A stretch of DNA of 64,000 bases from Botrytis cinerea B05.10 (Eukaryota > Ascomycota > Leotiomycetes > Helotiales > Sclerotiniaceae): contig NC_037320.1 of the NCBI RefSeq assembly GCF_000143535.2, positions 744,001-808,000 on the forward strand, given 5' to 3'. Position numbers and translations under genes: made by a program. The stretch's first letter is position 1. The number at the start of each line of letters is the position of its first letter. Below, piece by piece: positions 1 to 12,887 of the stretch. Below the pieces are notes generated by a model. It saw only the letters and a list, made by a program, of their open reading frames with translations, was not told the origin of the DNA and ran no database searches.

Positions 1-870
1 AAAGCAGTTGGTCAATCAAAATATCAATTCTAATATCAAAGAACTGAACAAACAATTTGTTAAAAACTTCGAAAGCTGAGAAGTATCCTGACACTCATTA
101 ATGGTCTTGCTCGGCGGAGTGAGGAGTACGTACTGTGCGATGTATAATCAACGTTCAGGTTTCGTTAATTTTCCTTAATAAAGACGTGCAAAAAAAAGGA
201 AATAATCCTGATGCTAGAATTTATTTAATAAAGATGTAATTATCTTACCAAAAAAAACTCGATACTAACGAACTTCTTTAGTCTTGGGAAAGATGTGGGT
301 TTTGCGTCAATGGTGAATTGATGAGTGAGTTAGAAATTAAGTTTTTATTTAGCATTATTGCCTTGGTATAGTATCGATGTTGAGTAGTGCGATAGTTTGG
401 TAGGACTAGGTGAAAGGTGAGCCAGATATGTGTGCAATCTAGTAAGAAAGATTGGCAAATTCGGATTGGAAATCGACGTTACGTTTCTGCCATTGTATAC
501 TGCGTGACTTCGGCAGTGAATCAAATATCTGAGTCGATTCCTATCTCAACGACCAGTTATATGCAATTACTTAAGTTATTACCCTCTGCGGCCTAGTCAT
601 GCTAGTCGTTTCTGGTTTGCCCCGCTCGCGTACTCGCTCATTACATGGGTTGCTAAAAGGGGGCACATAACCGATTAAATTAGAATATTGAAATTGCTTG
701 AGCCGCAAAGCGGCATAACATACCAACACGTACAACAACAACAGTTGTGTCTTGCTTATATCTAAGTTGGTAGAACTGTTAATTGCTCTCACCGAGCATC
801 TCCAAAATAACAGTCACTGAATTGTTACTTCTTCTTTACTTCATTCTCCCTTCTCATTTAATAAACAAAA
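1..870. other. Intergenic, left edge
   Basis: No coding signal, RNA gene or obvious repeat is seen on either strand. The last 100 bases, CT-rich and ending in AACAAAA before an ATG, look like the leader of the dehydrogenase relic that follows. Confidence 0.5.
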
Positions 871-2146
871 ATGACATTCTTCGACATCAACACAACCGGC
901 GACGATGTGCTCAAGCACTTCTACGTGTATGCCGAGGGCAAAACATGTTTGTTATTCTCCTGTAATCATTGTATTTGCCCACAAATATAGCTAATGTCCA
1001 TAATTAGTTGTCATCACCGGTCCAAGTGAAATGGCATCGGAGCCGAGTCTGCAATCACACTCGCATCTGCAAACCCCAAGAAAATTATTCTCGTTGGCCG
1101 AACTGAAAGTAAAGTCATTACAGTGATTGAAGCTATCAAAAAAGTCAACCCAGACATTGAAATTTATTTGTTGAAATCGATCTTCTCAACAACAAGAGCG
1201 TTCGACAAGCAGCAGAAAAGATAAAGACGTTGACAGACAAGATCAACATTTTTATCAGTAATGCTGGTGTTATGGCTGTAAAACACTATGCTACATCTGT
1301 AGAAGGAGTCGAAAGCCAATTTGCAGCTAACTATCTTGGTCATTTTCTTCTTACCAATCTCTTGGCCAAGGAGATAGTCGCTGCGGCTAGCGAAGGAGCA
1401 AGAATAGTGCAGGTTGGTAGTCTGGGATATCAGCTAGGAGAAACTCATATTGAAGACATCAATTTTAAGGTGAGTTGACAACTACAATTTCGTTCTTGTA
1501 GAAATGCGTGCTTGATGTGCAAACTAACTTCATTTTCCCAGGATGGAGAGACATACAATCCTTGGATTGCTTACGGACAAGCAAAAACCGCTATGCTACT
1601 ATTCAATCTCGCTCTTGACAAGCGATTGAAGCAGAAGGGAATTACAGCATTGATCTGTCATCCTGGTGGTACGTCAAGTTCTACGCCGTGTTTGTTCTTT
1701 ACTAACGAGTTACCAAAGTCACCCTAGAGAGCAAGTTGTTGGTCAACTCAAGTGTAGACAACGACTCATTTGTAGATGCCTACGTTTTGGCAATTAAACG
1801 CAACGACGGCAAGTTTTCTCGCTCGCACCTGCTCATTTACGCATACAGCAGACAGCACGGCTAACTGTATATCAGGAAACCCGCTTCCCCCACAAGTCAT
1901 GGTGACTTTGAAGCAAGCAGCAGGAGTCGTGCTTTTCACGGCTCTGAATCCATCTCTAACAGGTCTGAAACTCCCAATCCCGAAAGTGCGCACCCGCTAA
2001 CCCTAAATTCCACAGAGGCTGCACCAGCATTCATCGTGGAAAACGAAATTTACACAGAGACCAAGGAGTATGCCCTCAATGAGGAGACAGCCGAGGGGTT
2101 GTGGAAGCTTAGTGAGAAGCTTGTGGGAGAGACATTTGTGTACTGA
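871..2146 (+). pseudogene. Short-chain dehydrogenase/reductase, two frameshifts
   Basis: This is a classical SDR (NAD(P)-dependent oxidoreductase, Rossmann fold) of the fungal WWOX/retinol-dehydrogenase-like type. Six exons fit: 871-946, 1008-1469, 1542-1668, 1719-1808, 1876-1962 and 2016-2146. Exon 2 shows the nucleotide-binding glycines (TGPS...GIGAES) and VGRTESK; later come ISNAGVM and the catalytic YGQAK (Y and K spaced by three), then HPG. The end reads LWKLSEKLVGETFVY. Exon 2 needs two single-base corrections: near 1031-1036 (GAAAT where GAAAAT would keep SENGIG in frame) and near 1165-1170 (TATTTG where TATTTTG would keep frame). Both are one-base losses in short homopolymers, so they are either genuine inactivation or base-call errors. 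The intron at 1809-1875 is GC-AG. If the two bases are restored by resequencing this is an intact gene of about 320 residues. Confidence 0.75.
1809..1875 (+). other. GC-AG intron in the SDR relic
   Basis: The donor reads G|GCAAGT, the consensus of the rare GC-AG class, with a GCTAACTG branch point and ATATCAG acceptor. Only this boundary keeps the frame from KRND into GNPLPPQVMV; the nearby GT (AAG|TTTT) would break it. This is a reading-frame inference. Confidence 0.6.
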
Positions 2147-2880
2147 ACTAGAGTACGGGATAATGATGCCTAGAGATTGAATCTGCTTGATGGCCTAAAA
2201 AGATGGTTTCTTGGATAAATGTATCAGATTTATCATTGAAATGAATCAAATGACAAATTACTATAACTTGACAATACTTCACCTCTTTTGTTTGCCGATT
2301 TCTTTTTGGTAGAGTGTACAAACGGGGGCTGCATTGCCTTGGCTTGTCTCTGCTACAATTGCTGCCCTTTCAAGAAGATTGGAATAATCTCAAAACATCT
2401 TATATACCTACTTCTATAGCGATATCGAAATCAAGTAGATGAATTTCAATTGCACCAAACTGAACTAGACTGAACCACGAATTCGACCCAATTCCATCAA
2501 ATCCGACCCACAAAATTCGGAGACTCCCAAAGCACCCAAAGTCCAATAAATATCTGAACCCCATTCGAACATTGATGAACAAGTACAACCTTTATATGGG
2601 AACAATACCAATAACAATGATGAGAATAAATGATTTGAATTCCAAGAAAGATGAATCGATTATCGATTGAATTCTAGGTAAATTTCATACCCATCACCCA
2701 TAATGGACAATTCAAAGAGAAAATGAATATACAAACCCTCAGCGTGGAAAATTTCGTCAAATTGATATCTCTACTCAATCATACACGTACGTATCTAACC
2801 CTAATATACCAGTCCCCCCAATTCATTTCGATTCACCCTTCATTCAATTACCCTCACAATCTCTTCATTTATTTACAAAT
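2147..2880. other. Convergent intergenic region
   Basis: Region between the convergent SDR relic and Dis3. It is AT-rich and holds presumably both 3' ends. No gene is seen. Confidence 0.5.
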
Positions 2881-5800
2881 TTATTTCTTGCCTTCAATCA
2901 CTTCCACCAACTCCGCCTTGATTTTTCTCTTGCCGGTACTCTCCTCCTTGACATCACTAATCCTCACCATCACCTTTCCAAACAATTCAATTCTAACCTC
3001 TCTACTTCCCTTCGTTTGTAAAACATAATTCTCTGCATCAAAATCACCCTCTGGTTCTGGTTCCGCCAAATCTCTCAAACGAATAAGTGATTCGATACCA
3101 AATCTGGGTACAAAGACTACAAAGCCATTGCTAAAAACCTTCATGACAAAACCTTCTTCTTCGACGATACGACCTTTGAGTGCTTGACCAACATAGTATT
3201 CGATGGAGGCACGACCAGCTTGTTGAGCATTGCGATGACGAACATTGATGTTCTTGCAAACACCTTCTAGTTTTCCCTTACTGCGGACACTCGCAGCAAG
3301 AGGCTCATAATCGATTGCCGCAGCCAGTTGACGATGCGCGACAAGATCTGCATAACGACGAATGGGAGATGTAAAGTGAGTATAGATCTCAGATGCAAGA
3401 CCGTAATGGCGGAACTCGGGGTATGCTTGTGTACCAGAACAGAAATATTCTGCAGACATCATGCAACGAGTTGCCATAATACGAACAAGGGTATTGAAGA
3501 AAGGTTCGGCGGGGTCAACGCATCCATCAAGGGTGTCGGCAAGTTCTCTCGATGAGCCAACCTTAAGTTCAAGACCACGCTTGACCTTGAGTTGATTGGC
3601 AAGTTCTTCGAAGTTTGTCTTGGGAGGAGCGGCGTGACGACGAAGCATGGCTGTTTGAGGGAACGCTGAATAAATCTTTGCTGCTACACTAGTGTTTGCG
3701 AGAAGCATAAATTCTTCAACCAATGACATAGTGTCAAGGTGCTTTTTCTGTTTGATATCTATTGGGTCAGAAGTCTCAGATTCCATCTCCACTTTAACTT
3801 CTGGTGACGAGAGACTCAAAGCTCCAGCATCCATACGCTTTTGCTTGAATTTCTTAGACAACATCAGGAGAGTACGAATGTTGGTAGTAAGTTCATCTTG
3901 AGCCGACGCATCATCAACACGCTTTTGAGCGTCTTCGTAACTAAATGCTTCTCGCGATTTAATGACAGATTTGGTGTACTCTGAATTAACAATCTCGGCA
4001 TCCGGTGTGATTTCCCATAAACAAGAAAATGCATATCTCTCGACATATGGCTTAAGAGAACACAAATCCGTCCCAAGTAACATCGGTAACATGTCAATTC
4101 GCTTATCTACTAGATAAACGGTCGTGCCTCGTATACTCGCTTCTGCATCCATTGCATTATTTGGCTTGACGAAATGTGAGACATCTGCAATATGCACACC
4201 CACTTCGTAATTGCCATTGGGCAAAGGTCTCGCATGCAATGCGTCATCAATATCTTGACAGCCTATTGGATCAATACTGCAAATGTTAAGACCTCGAAGG
4301 TCGCGTCTGTTTTTCCATCCAGGATCATCCACACTTGGAGGTACAATCCAATCATGCCCTTCTGCAGGTAAGCAGTCTAAGACTGTTTTCGGGAATGGTC
4401 TGTATTGTACGTCGTATTCCAAAAGTAAAGCCTCTGTCTCGGCACCTTTTGTTTCTAGTTCGCCGAGCGAACGAACAAAATGACCAACCGGATATCTAGA
4501 ATCTCTATCCCACGAGTCGATGGTGACTAAAACCCGCTTTCCTAATATCTCACCCGCTTGTCGCGTTCTTACACGAATTTTTGGTATCCTCTTGTCCATG
4601 GGAATGAGAAAAACGGTTTGTTGCTTGCGACCCTGCTTCACCGACTGACTAACAGATGATTCGTCCACATGACCGACATATTGTCTCCAATTACGCTTTA
4701 CGACACCAACTACTCTAGCAGTTGGCTGAGGACGATTCTCCGTACCCTTGCTGTGGGTCTTCTTTACTTCTTCTTGCAGCGCACGTCTTTCCTTCTCGGT
4801 AACGACAGCTTCTCCCTCATCAGCATCGGCATTTTCATCCTTGTTCAAGGTTTCTTCCTCGATGATTTTTGTGGAAGGCTCTTTCCATTGGTCTTTCGGT
4901 AATACTTCGATAACAACAACGTCACCCTGAACAGATCTATTTATATTCTCTCTGCCAAGAACAAGTAATGATTTGTCGAAAGCGGGGACATTTACAGACC
5001 CCTCCAAATAGTTGTATGGTGAAACATTAAAAATACCCTGATGTAACGTGCCGTTCTTGACACCAGTCATCATTTTCGACACTGAATAATATTCCTGGTA
5101 TAGGTTTCCCGAAGTTCTAGCATCTCGGGCTTCTTTGTCTTCTTGTGCTGCACTGATCATATCCAGTAGTCGATCTGCATCCTCCAACCCACTAACATAT
5201 TCCCGGAGGGAGCATGCTTGAATGCCATCACGCTTTGCTTTTCTGAGATTCTCCTTATCATCACTAAGCATTACAACGGCGGGTATCTTTTTCGAACGTC
5301 CTCCCGAAGCTTTTACTGCTTGTGTAATATGTTCATCGTACCACTTGACCGCGCGTCGAACCGCTCTATCATTTCTATCATTTATGCTTTCTCCAGTCTC
5401 CCGAACCACATAAGTCTCCAGACGAAAATCATTGAAGAAAACATGAAATCGTTTGTCCTCGCTCTTCGTAAGCCCGATCAACCGATTGTATAGCGGCAAT
5501 GATCTATTTCGTAGTTCCTCAAGCACAGTCTGTAAGATGATGACATCGTAGAAGGCCGATGCCTGTTCGAAAAGATCGAGGGCGTTCAATAACGCATTGG
5601 TATCGGGTACCAGGTAATGTCCTTGAGGGTATGCTGCTGTTCCCGCAGGGGTGTCCGAAAGAACGAAGGGTGGTACTGCATTCAAGTGAGTCTTCTATCA
5701 TGCAAAGGTATCATATACATTATCGAGATTAAACTTACCAACACCACTCGCATCTGGTGGCGCAGTCTTGAGGCAGCTGTCGCAAAGTTTGGATGAGCAG

Positions 5801-5934
5801 GGAATATCTTGTCGAAGATATAATTCACGGACAATCTTCTGAACTTTGCCACTTTTGGTGGATCGTACATAGACTTTGCTCGATATATTGGAGGAGTAGG
5901 GATCCGATCCCATAGATCGTTTGAGACTCGTCAT
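2881..5934 (-). CDS. DIS3: Exosome 3'-5' exoribonuclease Dis3/Rrp44
   Basis: Catalytic subunit of the RNA exosome, with processive 3'-5' exonuclease (RNB) and endonuclease (PIN) activity, in nucleus and cytoplasm. Two exons, 5739-5934 and 2881-5675, give 996 residues, close to the usual ~1000. The N-terminus has the CR3 cysteine motif (CSSKLCDSC). PIN domain starts near residue 85 with the catalytic D90 in VPDTN. Two cold-shock-like OB folds follow, then the RNB domain with CSIDPIGCQDIDDALHA (metal-binding aspartates) and TSPIRRYADLVAHRQL, then the S1 domain (FVVFVPRFGIESLIRL). The collinearity with yeast Dis3 is strong over the whole length. The intron at 5676-5738 has a GTAAGT donor and TGCAG acceptor; the first residues of the long second-exon reading frame are intronic. 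All catalytic residues I can place are present, so this is an intact single-copy housekeeping gene. Confidence 0.96.
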
Positions 5935-8900
5935 ATTGGCTGAAATGATAAGATTGTTTTGGAAGGGTTGTTCAACAGCTTGCGACAGCTTGTGTGCAAA
6001 TTGAGGAAATTTAGACGCGATAGACGCTTGCAGCGGCTACGATAGATCTTATCAGACACCAGGCAGGAGCGATAAGAGCTTATCGTCCACCTGGTGAAAC
6101 TTGACATATCACATTTCAAACCAGCCGAACCACCTCACAATTTGGAATTCTTTACACGAGAGCAATGTCATATTGTATCCAACGTGTTTCTTTCTCTTGC
6201 CCTCAGCGTACATCGAATCGAACGGACATAGCCAAAAACGCACTTTGAGAGATCATAACCTCAAAATCTAACATCACAGGTACATTCACATCCAAGCAAA
6301 TCCTTTTCAAGGGTTCAAGTGATTTAAATCTAATGTTCATACCCCTCCCTTCGAAATGTCGTGCACACATTCCATTTTCGAAGCTTAAGCGTCACCCCGA
6401 AAGAGATACAAAACAAGATATACAAAGAAATGCCTCCCGATAATGCATAATGACCGTTTCATCTGCACTCTCGTACACGTGATGTATATCTGTATAGCAT
6501 ACCTCCCCACCGAGGAATGTATGAATTGCCGGGCAAACGAGCAGCAAAACTATATGTGTCACTTGACTTCCGATATCCTGGAAGCAGGTATCTCGTGGCA
6601 AAGGAACGTTCCGATTTGTAACGAGTCACTTTGATGAACCTAGAATTTGAGACTTTGTCTTACTTCTGAGTTTGTCTGCTGTTTAGAGTTGCTTCTAGCC
6701 CATCTTCATGCGAAATAGATCCGAAGTGGGAAGGAAACCCAGCTTAGAAAGCTTTAGAGATGGCGAAGAATGCAGCAAATATGCAGTATGATAAGGATAT
6801 GTCTCAGAAGCTTTGAGTTTGCGCTGAAGCATGAAATGGAAGAAGGTTTGAATTGTTAATCTATTCCATGGGGCATTGGGCTTAGAACTAAGGAATTTAA
6901 AAAGGGTCCATCCAAACTCAATATCATAACTATTAGCCTAGCGAGTCGATGTCATGAATGTGGTTGGCTGCTAAAAATCTTGTGCAGGTGGTCCTCTACT
7001 CCCGTCACCATATACTCCGTAAAAACTGAACCCCCCAAGACCACCCGCAGTCGAATTGCGGGAGGAAGCTCAGACACACCTCTTTGCTTACAGTAGTGGG
7101 CTCGACGGGTAATCCAGGATGAAAAATCGGGAGGGATGCGCCCGTAAGCCTCCACGCACAGCCTGATGTTGTGCATGCTAAGACCAACCAAAGAGAATCA
7201 TGCTCATGCACTGAGCATACAATGACTGGTTGGCTCTTGATATCTCGTTGCTTGCCGAATAATCAGACCCCTTCGAAATGTGATGTTGACCGGGGAAGAA
7301 GACTTGCTAGTGGCTTAGAATTAGGGCGAGGAGCACAGAAAGGTCCGCTAAAAAATGTCTTAGCTTGAATGGACCAGGTTAAAATGATCCTATGACCATT
7401 CCTCGCACACATTCAGAATATAGAGAATATGCAAGCGCGGCTCTGCCCGTGTTAATCATGAATCGTAAATAAATCATTGGCAAAGGATAAAAAAGGGAAA
7501 CTGGGTAGATCTGCCGCGTTCTAGCAAAAAGTGGATTCACAGCTACTTGAGTCATCTGTAACCGCAACTTTTGGCTATAAACTTACACTTTGACCAATCG
7601 TATCTCAGAAATATTTTTGTGTAATGTGCTCCGTAGAGTGCGAAGCGATGCTATAATTTTGCGAGTGTCTAGCGCGGTAGATGCAACAAAGAGTCATCTC
7701 CACTACCGATTTGATATCAGCGATGTCGATACAGAAACAGGATCAGGCTTGGGGGATATTCTTCGAGAAATGATAGGCGCTATTCACACAAAGGCAGTAA
7801 TATTTTTCAGCCACGACGGGATACGGAAGGTCGTATTCTCTCGTAGACCTTGTTCAGATGCTAATCACGTCCTGAACCTCCGGTTAGTCATATTTTCTGA
7901 TGATCTCCACGGCGCAGTATGAAAAGCATGTGAATTGATCATTGAAAGCCAGGCAGTGATAAGGATAGAACAAGGATGAAAATAACTTGGACCTGAGCCG
8001 GTCTCAATAGGGCAGACACGGCTCCGAGATCTCCGTTGTATAAAGATGCCGAAACCTCCCCTGACAAAAAGATATGGGGAATTTAGTTTCCGAAGACGTC
8101 GCGCCGTAACGTATCTTTTATGTCTTGAGAAAGGCAGGGGCTCCACACTGGCTTTTGCGATGGTGATTCAATGGAGTTACGAATCCATCAATATTAGCCC
8201 ACATTCAGACCTTGGCCAATTGGGGGCTTTGGAGATATTGGCGACATCATGACTGCAATCCTCCTGACCAATACGACGTGAATATCATTAATGTTCTTCA
8301 CGAGCTAGAATTCACCTGAAGTTTTGGTATTGAAATATCCTAATACTTTGGACGAATATCAAGTATCCTAATAAAACTAAGTGTGATTCTTGGACATCTG
8401 TTGTTGAGGTTTCTCTGAAATGCATTACATCTATGTTAATGTCTTAATGGCTGAGCAGCCTAGCAACCTTGCTGTGATGGTATGAAATTGTTCGGTACAT
8501 TGGCACTCCGTGCAAAACTGCATTATAATGATTGTAGTGAAATTAATGGAATCTTGTTTCGATTCGTCTGCATTGTCAGCGCTAGAAATAGTTTTAAGGG
8601 GCCACTCATATGTACCTCCGTACATTCTGCGTCGGACATGAATCTGCTACATGCTTGCTTCAAAGTTGTGATGTTCAAGCTCGGGTACATCGTGACAACG
8701 TGTCAAATTAGCCAGAAAGTGTGCAAAGAGATTGCTCGACACTCTCTTGAGTGCTCAATCCTTGAAAGAAAAGAAAGATTGGGCTAACTTGCTTACACTA
8801 CGGTCGTTTCCTCCAAATTGGGCGAGAGGCACGTTCAAACCATTGGAGCTGCATATAATACCCCATCAGGCAATTACCAACTTTTGGAGATCCACTAACA

Positions 8901-11898
8901 TCGTGATAATTGTACGGGGGTACTGCAGGCTGATTTCATTGATATGTAATCATATCCTTGAAGAAAAAGCGGGAATCCCTGACATCTTCGGTTTTGCAAG
9001 CCTGGCTACTGCAATTCATTCTGTGCAAAAATGGAGGCAGTTATCAAGAAAATCGAATAAGGACAGTAACAATATAACATCGTCATTGATTGTGAGATTT
9101 GAGACATCCTATCGCTTCTCCATAAATATATGTGCCAGTGACCATAACTTTCAAGCCCCGCGGCCGGAATACGATTGGAAGCTCGAGACGCGCATCATCT
9201 GGAGCTTTGAAGGTTAAGGTCGTGTTTGAAGATCAAAGGAAACTTCCTACATGGCATGCACTGTATGTACTGCGTGTGTGTAACTTATACTCCCACACGT
9301 GTGTACGAGGTGGACGGCGTATTCAGCAGTATTCACGCCACATAAATCGTTTGGTGTTCTAGATTGGGATATTGAAGAAGAATGAAATGGTCGTATCATT
9401 TTATAACATTGTATGTAACTCTACTGAATTTGATACGCGATTCTGTTTAGCATATCGCGTGACAAGAAATCGAGAACATTGCTAGTAACCAGTTCTAGCT
9501 CTTAGCAAGATAGAGAATCGGAACCTACAGGTCATTCATCTCCGATTCTCATCTGCAAACACAACCGAGAAGGTGTGAACGGCTGACTTCTTCCGCAGTA
9601 ATATTTGGTAAATGGATATGAAAACTTCCAAGGTTGACCCGACCAAAAAGTGGCATAAAAACTAAGGCGAAGCGGCGCTTAGTACTTTCAATACTACATA
9701 ACTTTGAATTCTCTGACCTCTTACAAGTCTTGTAATCTTATGACCTCTCTTATTCCTTCCAAAAGAGTTTTTGGTCTTAAAAACCCACAGCGTGGCTCGG
9801 TCGTCAGCTTGCTTGAAAAAAAAAGTCTTGCTTCATATACTTCCATTCCACAACTTCGTAAGCGATCTTTTCCATTCCTCAACTCCTCAGAGCATATCAC
9901 TGCAGATTCTTCAACAATCCATATGCAAGCAATCAAGCTCGTGGGGAGCTGTCCGTCATACCCGTTCGCTTGAAGGGAGGATCCTATCAAACTTGCATCC
10001 TCTCAATACCCTGGCTGATTTGTTCACAGTCAAGCGAGCAGATCCAACGAATTTATGCCAAAAGATAAACGCATGAACATGAAAGTAGACATATACGCAG
10101 TGCAGTAAAGTACAGTAAAGCACAGTATCTTGAGAAGATCGGATTCTTTGATAATAAATTAGCTCGTGTCCAATGAAATAGCAAAAGACAGTTAGAACCA
10201 CCAAATATCAATCGGATAAAAAGTCTACTTGGATCTTTAGTGTCTGTATCTCGGAGGTTGTCACGAGAAGCACGAGAAGTACCAAAAGTTACCAAAGACG
10301 CAGCCAGGATCAAGATACCGTACATGGAGAATACGACCTTGGGACCCCTTCAACCTTGAAGTTTCATTATTAAGACCCATTGCGCTTTTGCCTTGCCAAT
10401 CGCAAATACCTCCCGATATCAATCAAATCAAGGACACTTAGAAAAGCAACAAACGGTTCAATTAGAAGAAAACGACTTGAATCACAATAGAGAACAACAT
10501 ACAGATATGTCAAGCTTTAGAATCAAGCACCCTTAAATCAGATAGAACCCTCTCCTGCGTTTACCTAGATGATTTCAAACAATCCTGTAATGTAAATTAT
10601 CTACTTCTCATTTCGGACAATTGAAAGGAACTTTACTCTTCGATTTAATTGGCGGTCTTGAAATCATCTCGCCCCTCGTCAGCTGGATCTTCCAATCACA
10701 AAAGTCGAGTCGGAAAAATACCTTGGAACGCCCAGCTTCAAAAGATGCATTTTACCCGTACTGTACCTCTTCCTTGCGTCTGGCGCAGCAAGTCTTGAGT
10801 AGCATTTGTCGCAATGGCTACCAGGGTTATAGTGTCCGCAGTCAGGCCCATGTCTGATAACGACATAGCGGAAGACAAGAAAAAAGGGAGAAGCTTTTTT
10901 GTCTAGCTTTCTGGATTTCTGGTTAAGTTCCTCCTAGAGTGTCTAGATACTTATGCGGGACTAACTCGGCTTTGATTCTTAGTGTTGACCCCTCTTCCAC
11001 CTATCATATTGAGTCTTTGATAGATTTGAATACCTACTATGTACCTACTGATAGCCTCTGTCCATTACTTCTAACTATATCTTCCTATTGCATTGAAGAA
11101 GAAGAAGAAGAAGAGAGAGACTAAAGCAAAGGCGAAAAGAAAGGCTCGCTTCGAAATTGACTGAACCCCTTCATCTATGCCCACCTAGGTAGTAGTTGAC
11201 TTGCCTCTACTATCGTATTCAGGGAGAGGGTTTCTGTCTCTTGTTTACTAACATTAGTAACATTGGTATTATTGTTATTGATACAGAGAATATTCAAGCT
11301 TTAGTCCCCCCCTCACAGTGCCTCTCATTGAACCTTACCACATCATACATACCTACTACGTACACATTGGCCATCATCTTTTTATATCTCCCACCCACCA
11401 CTACTACACACACGGCATCTTTCCCACGAGTTCGTTGCGAATCAAAGGCCATCTGTTGATCAATGACATGCTTACCTGATCTCATCTCTCATCGACAAGA
11501 CCCCAAGACAACAAATCCAAAAAGACCCTCGCACGAAAAGCGACACATACGATTACCATATAACTACCGAGACCGAGACGACTAAGAAAAAGCCATAGGA
11601 ACATAATAAGACGTACCTGGGAATTAGGAGAGCCATCACACAATCCATCGTATGTCCTCTTGGTCTCCATGGGAAAGCATTTCGATTTAATGTGTATATT
11701 TGACTACTGCCTGTTCAGGTATATTATACTGATATGCTTCAATAAGGAGTACTAAGGAATATCGCTGTCTCCTCCTCCCCAAACGCATGCCTGAATATAT
11801 GCATACTTATTAAAGCGCCGTTCTCCATTCTCTTCGTCTTCTTCTTGTTCTTCTTCTTCTTCTTTCTCCCCCTCTTCCTCTTCCTTTCCCTCTTCACG

Positions 11899-11948
11899 AA
11901 CCACGAACCACCAACCACCAACCACCAACCACCAGCCACCAGCCACCA
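11899..11948 (+). repeat. (CCACCAA)n minisatellite
   Basis: About seven copies of a 7-base unit CCACCAA/CCACCAG in tandem, following a TTC/CTT-rich tract at 11,835-11,890. Low-complexity DNA upstream of the RSC7-family gene. Confidence 0.85.
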
Positions 11949-12068
11949 TTCAACAAAGGAAACATCGACTTACATATACGCTTCATATTCCCTAGGACTT
12001 TGATACATACACTCTTCTGCAGCATCGTATCTCCCCGCAAGAGAAAAAGGACAGAAAGACCCCAAGTT

Positions 12069-12102
12069 ATATATATATATATATATATATACATATATAT
12101 AT
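12069..12102. repeat. (TA)n microsatellite
   Basis: About 17 TA dinucleotides with a single C interruption near 12,092. Such tracts are usually length-polymorphic. Confidence 0.9.
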
Positions 12103-12166
12103 GTGTTGATATATCCATCCGTATTGTACAATTTGGGAATTGGTTTCATTGTGCCTCTCATCCTTC

Positions 12167-12262
12167 ACATCCACATCCACATCCACATACCCACACACTT
12201 ATCATATTACATACACATACACACATACACACATACACACATACACACACACGCGCGCACAC
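12167..12262. repeat. (CACATC)n/(CACATA)n microsatellite cluster
   Basis: Imperfect hexamer copies CACATC followed by CACATACACA repeats and a short CACACGCGCGCAC run. Open frames here in several registers are repeat artefacts. Confidence 0.85.
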
Positions 12263-12887
12263 ATATACCAGACACCTACATGCAACTCCATAGACAAATC
12301 CACGCATATCCTTACAGATCCTCCCATATCCCTCCCTCGCGCATTTTCCGGGGATCCAATTAATCGCCATCTCTTTCTTGGCCTTTCGTCCAAGGGTCCT
12401 CTTTTCCCTTATCCGCCCGGCCAGGTATCAGCAGCCCTTCACCCTACATATATCTATCCACATTATCCACACAATACACTATTCACTATCCACACCACCT
12501 TCCACGACACTGCTATTACGACACTGCTACATAATTAAAATCCCTTGAACAACCAGAACCACCAGCTGCAGGATTCTTCAGTCGCCCGCATGCATGGTGC
12601 AGAACAAATCGCTTCGTTAATGCAGCTGAACGGCTTCTGCGCCGCAGTCATCAATCAAATCTTGGAGCTTGCATTCAAACCTCCTACACTTTTTTTTTTC
12701 TTTGCGACGATAGCGCAAACGCGCGCCGAACGTGCAAAGTGTGAGGAGTTGGGGTCAGACTCAACATCATATATCTCATCGCCCAGCACACGCTTGGAAA
12801 AGTATTTGGGATTTCTTTAGTCCTTTGTACTTCCTCTTTTCTCCGTCCGCTCGTTGCGTTGCGTTCCGTTCCGTTGCGCATTTCGTC

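Larger units (their letters stand above)
5935..12887. other. Gene-poor interval of about 7 kb
   Basis: No protein family is recognisable on either strand. The longest open frames (for example 8732-9217, 161 codons) have no motif, no intron logic and non-coding-like composition. Composition is moderately AT-rich, not extremely so, which argues against heavily mutated repeats. From about 11,700 onward it becomes CT-rich and packed with microsatellites and is probably the promoter and 5' leader of the RSC7-family gene. The rest could hold a long non-coding RNA, a lineage-specific gene I cannot recognise, or old transposon debris. Confidence 0.5.

Noticed and set aside
8732..9217. 161-codon open frame in the gene-poor interval
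   Set aside because: No recognisable motif, no plausible splice continuation and composition like its surroundings; probably chance.
12000..12538. Overlapping open frames rich in H, T and Y
   Set aside because: They are translations of the CACATA and TA microsatellites in several registers at once.
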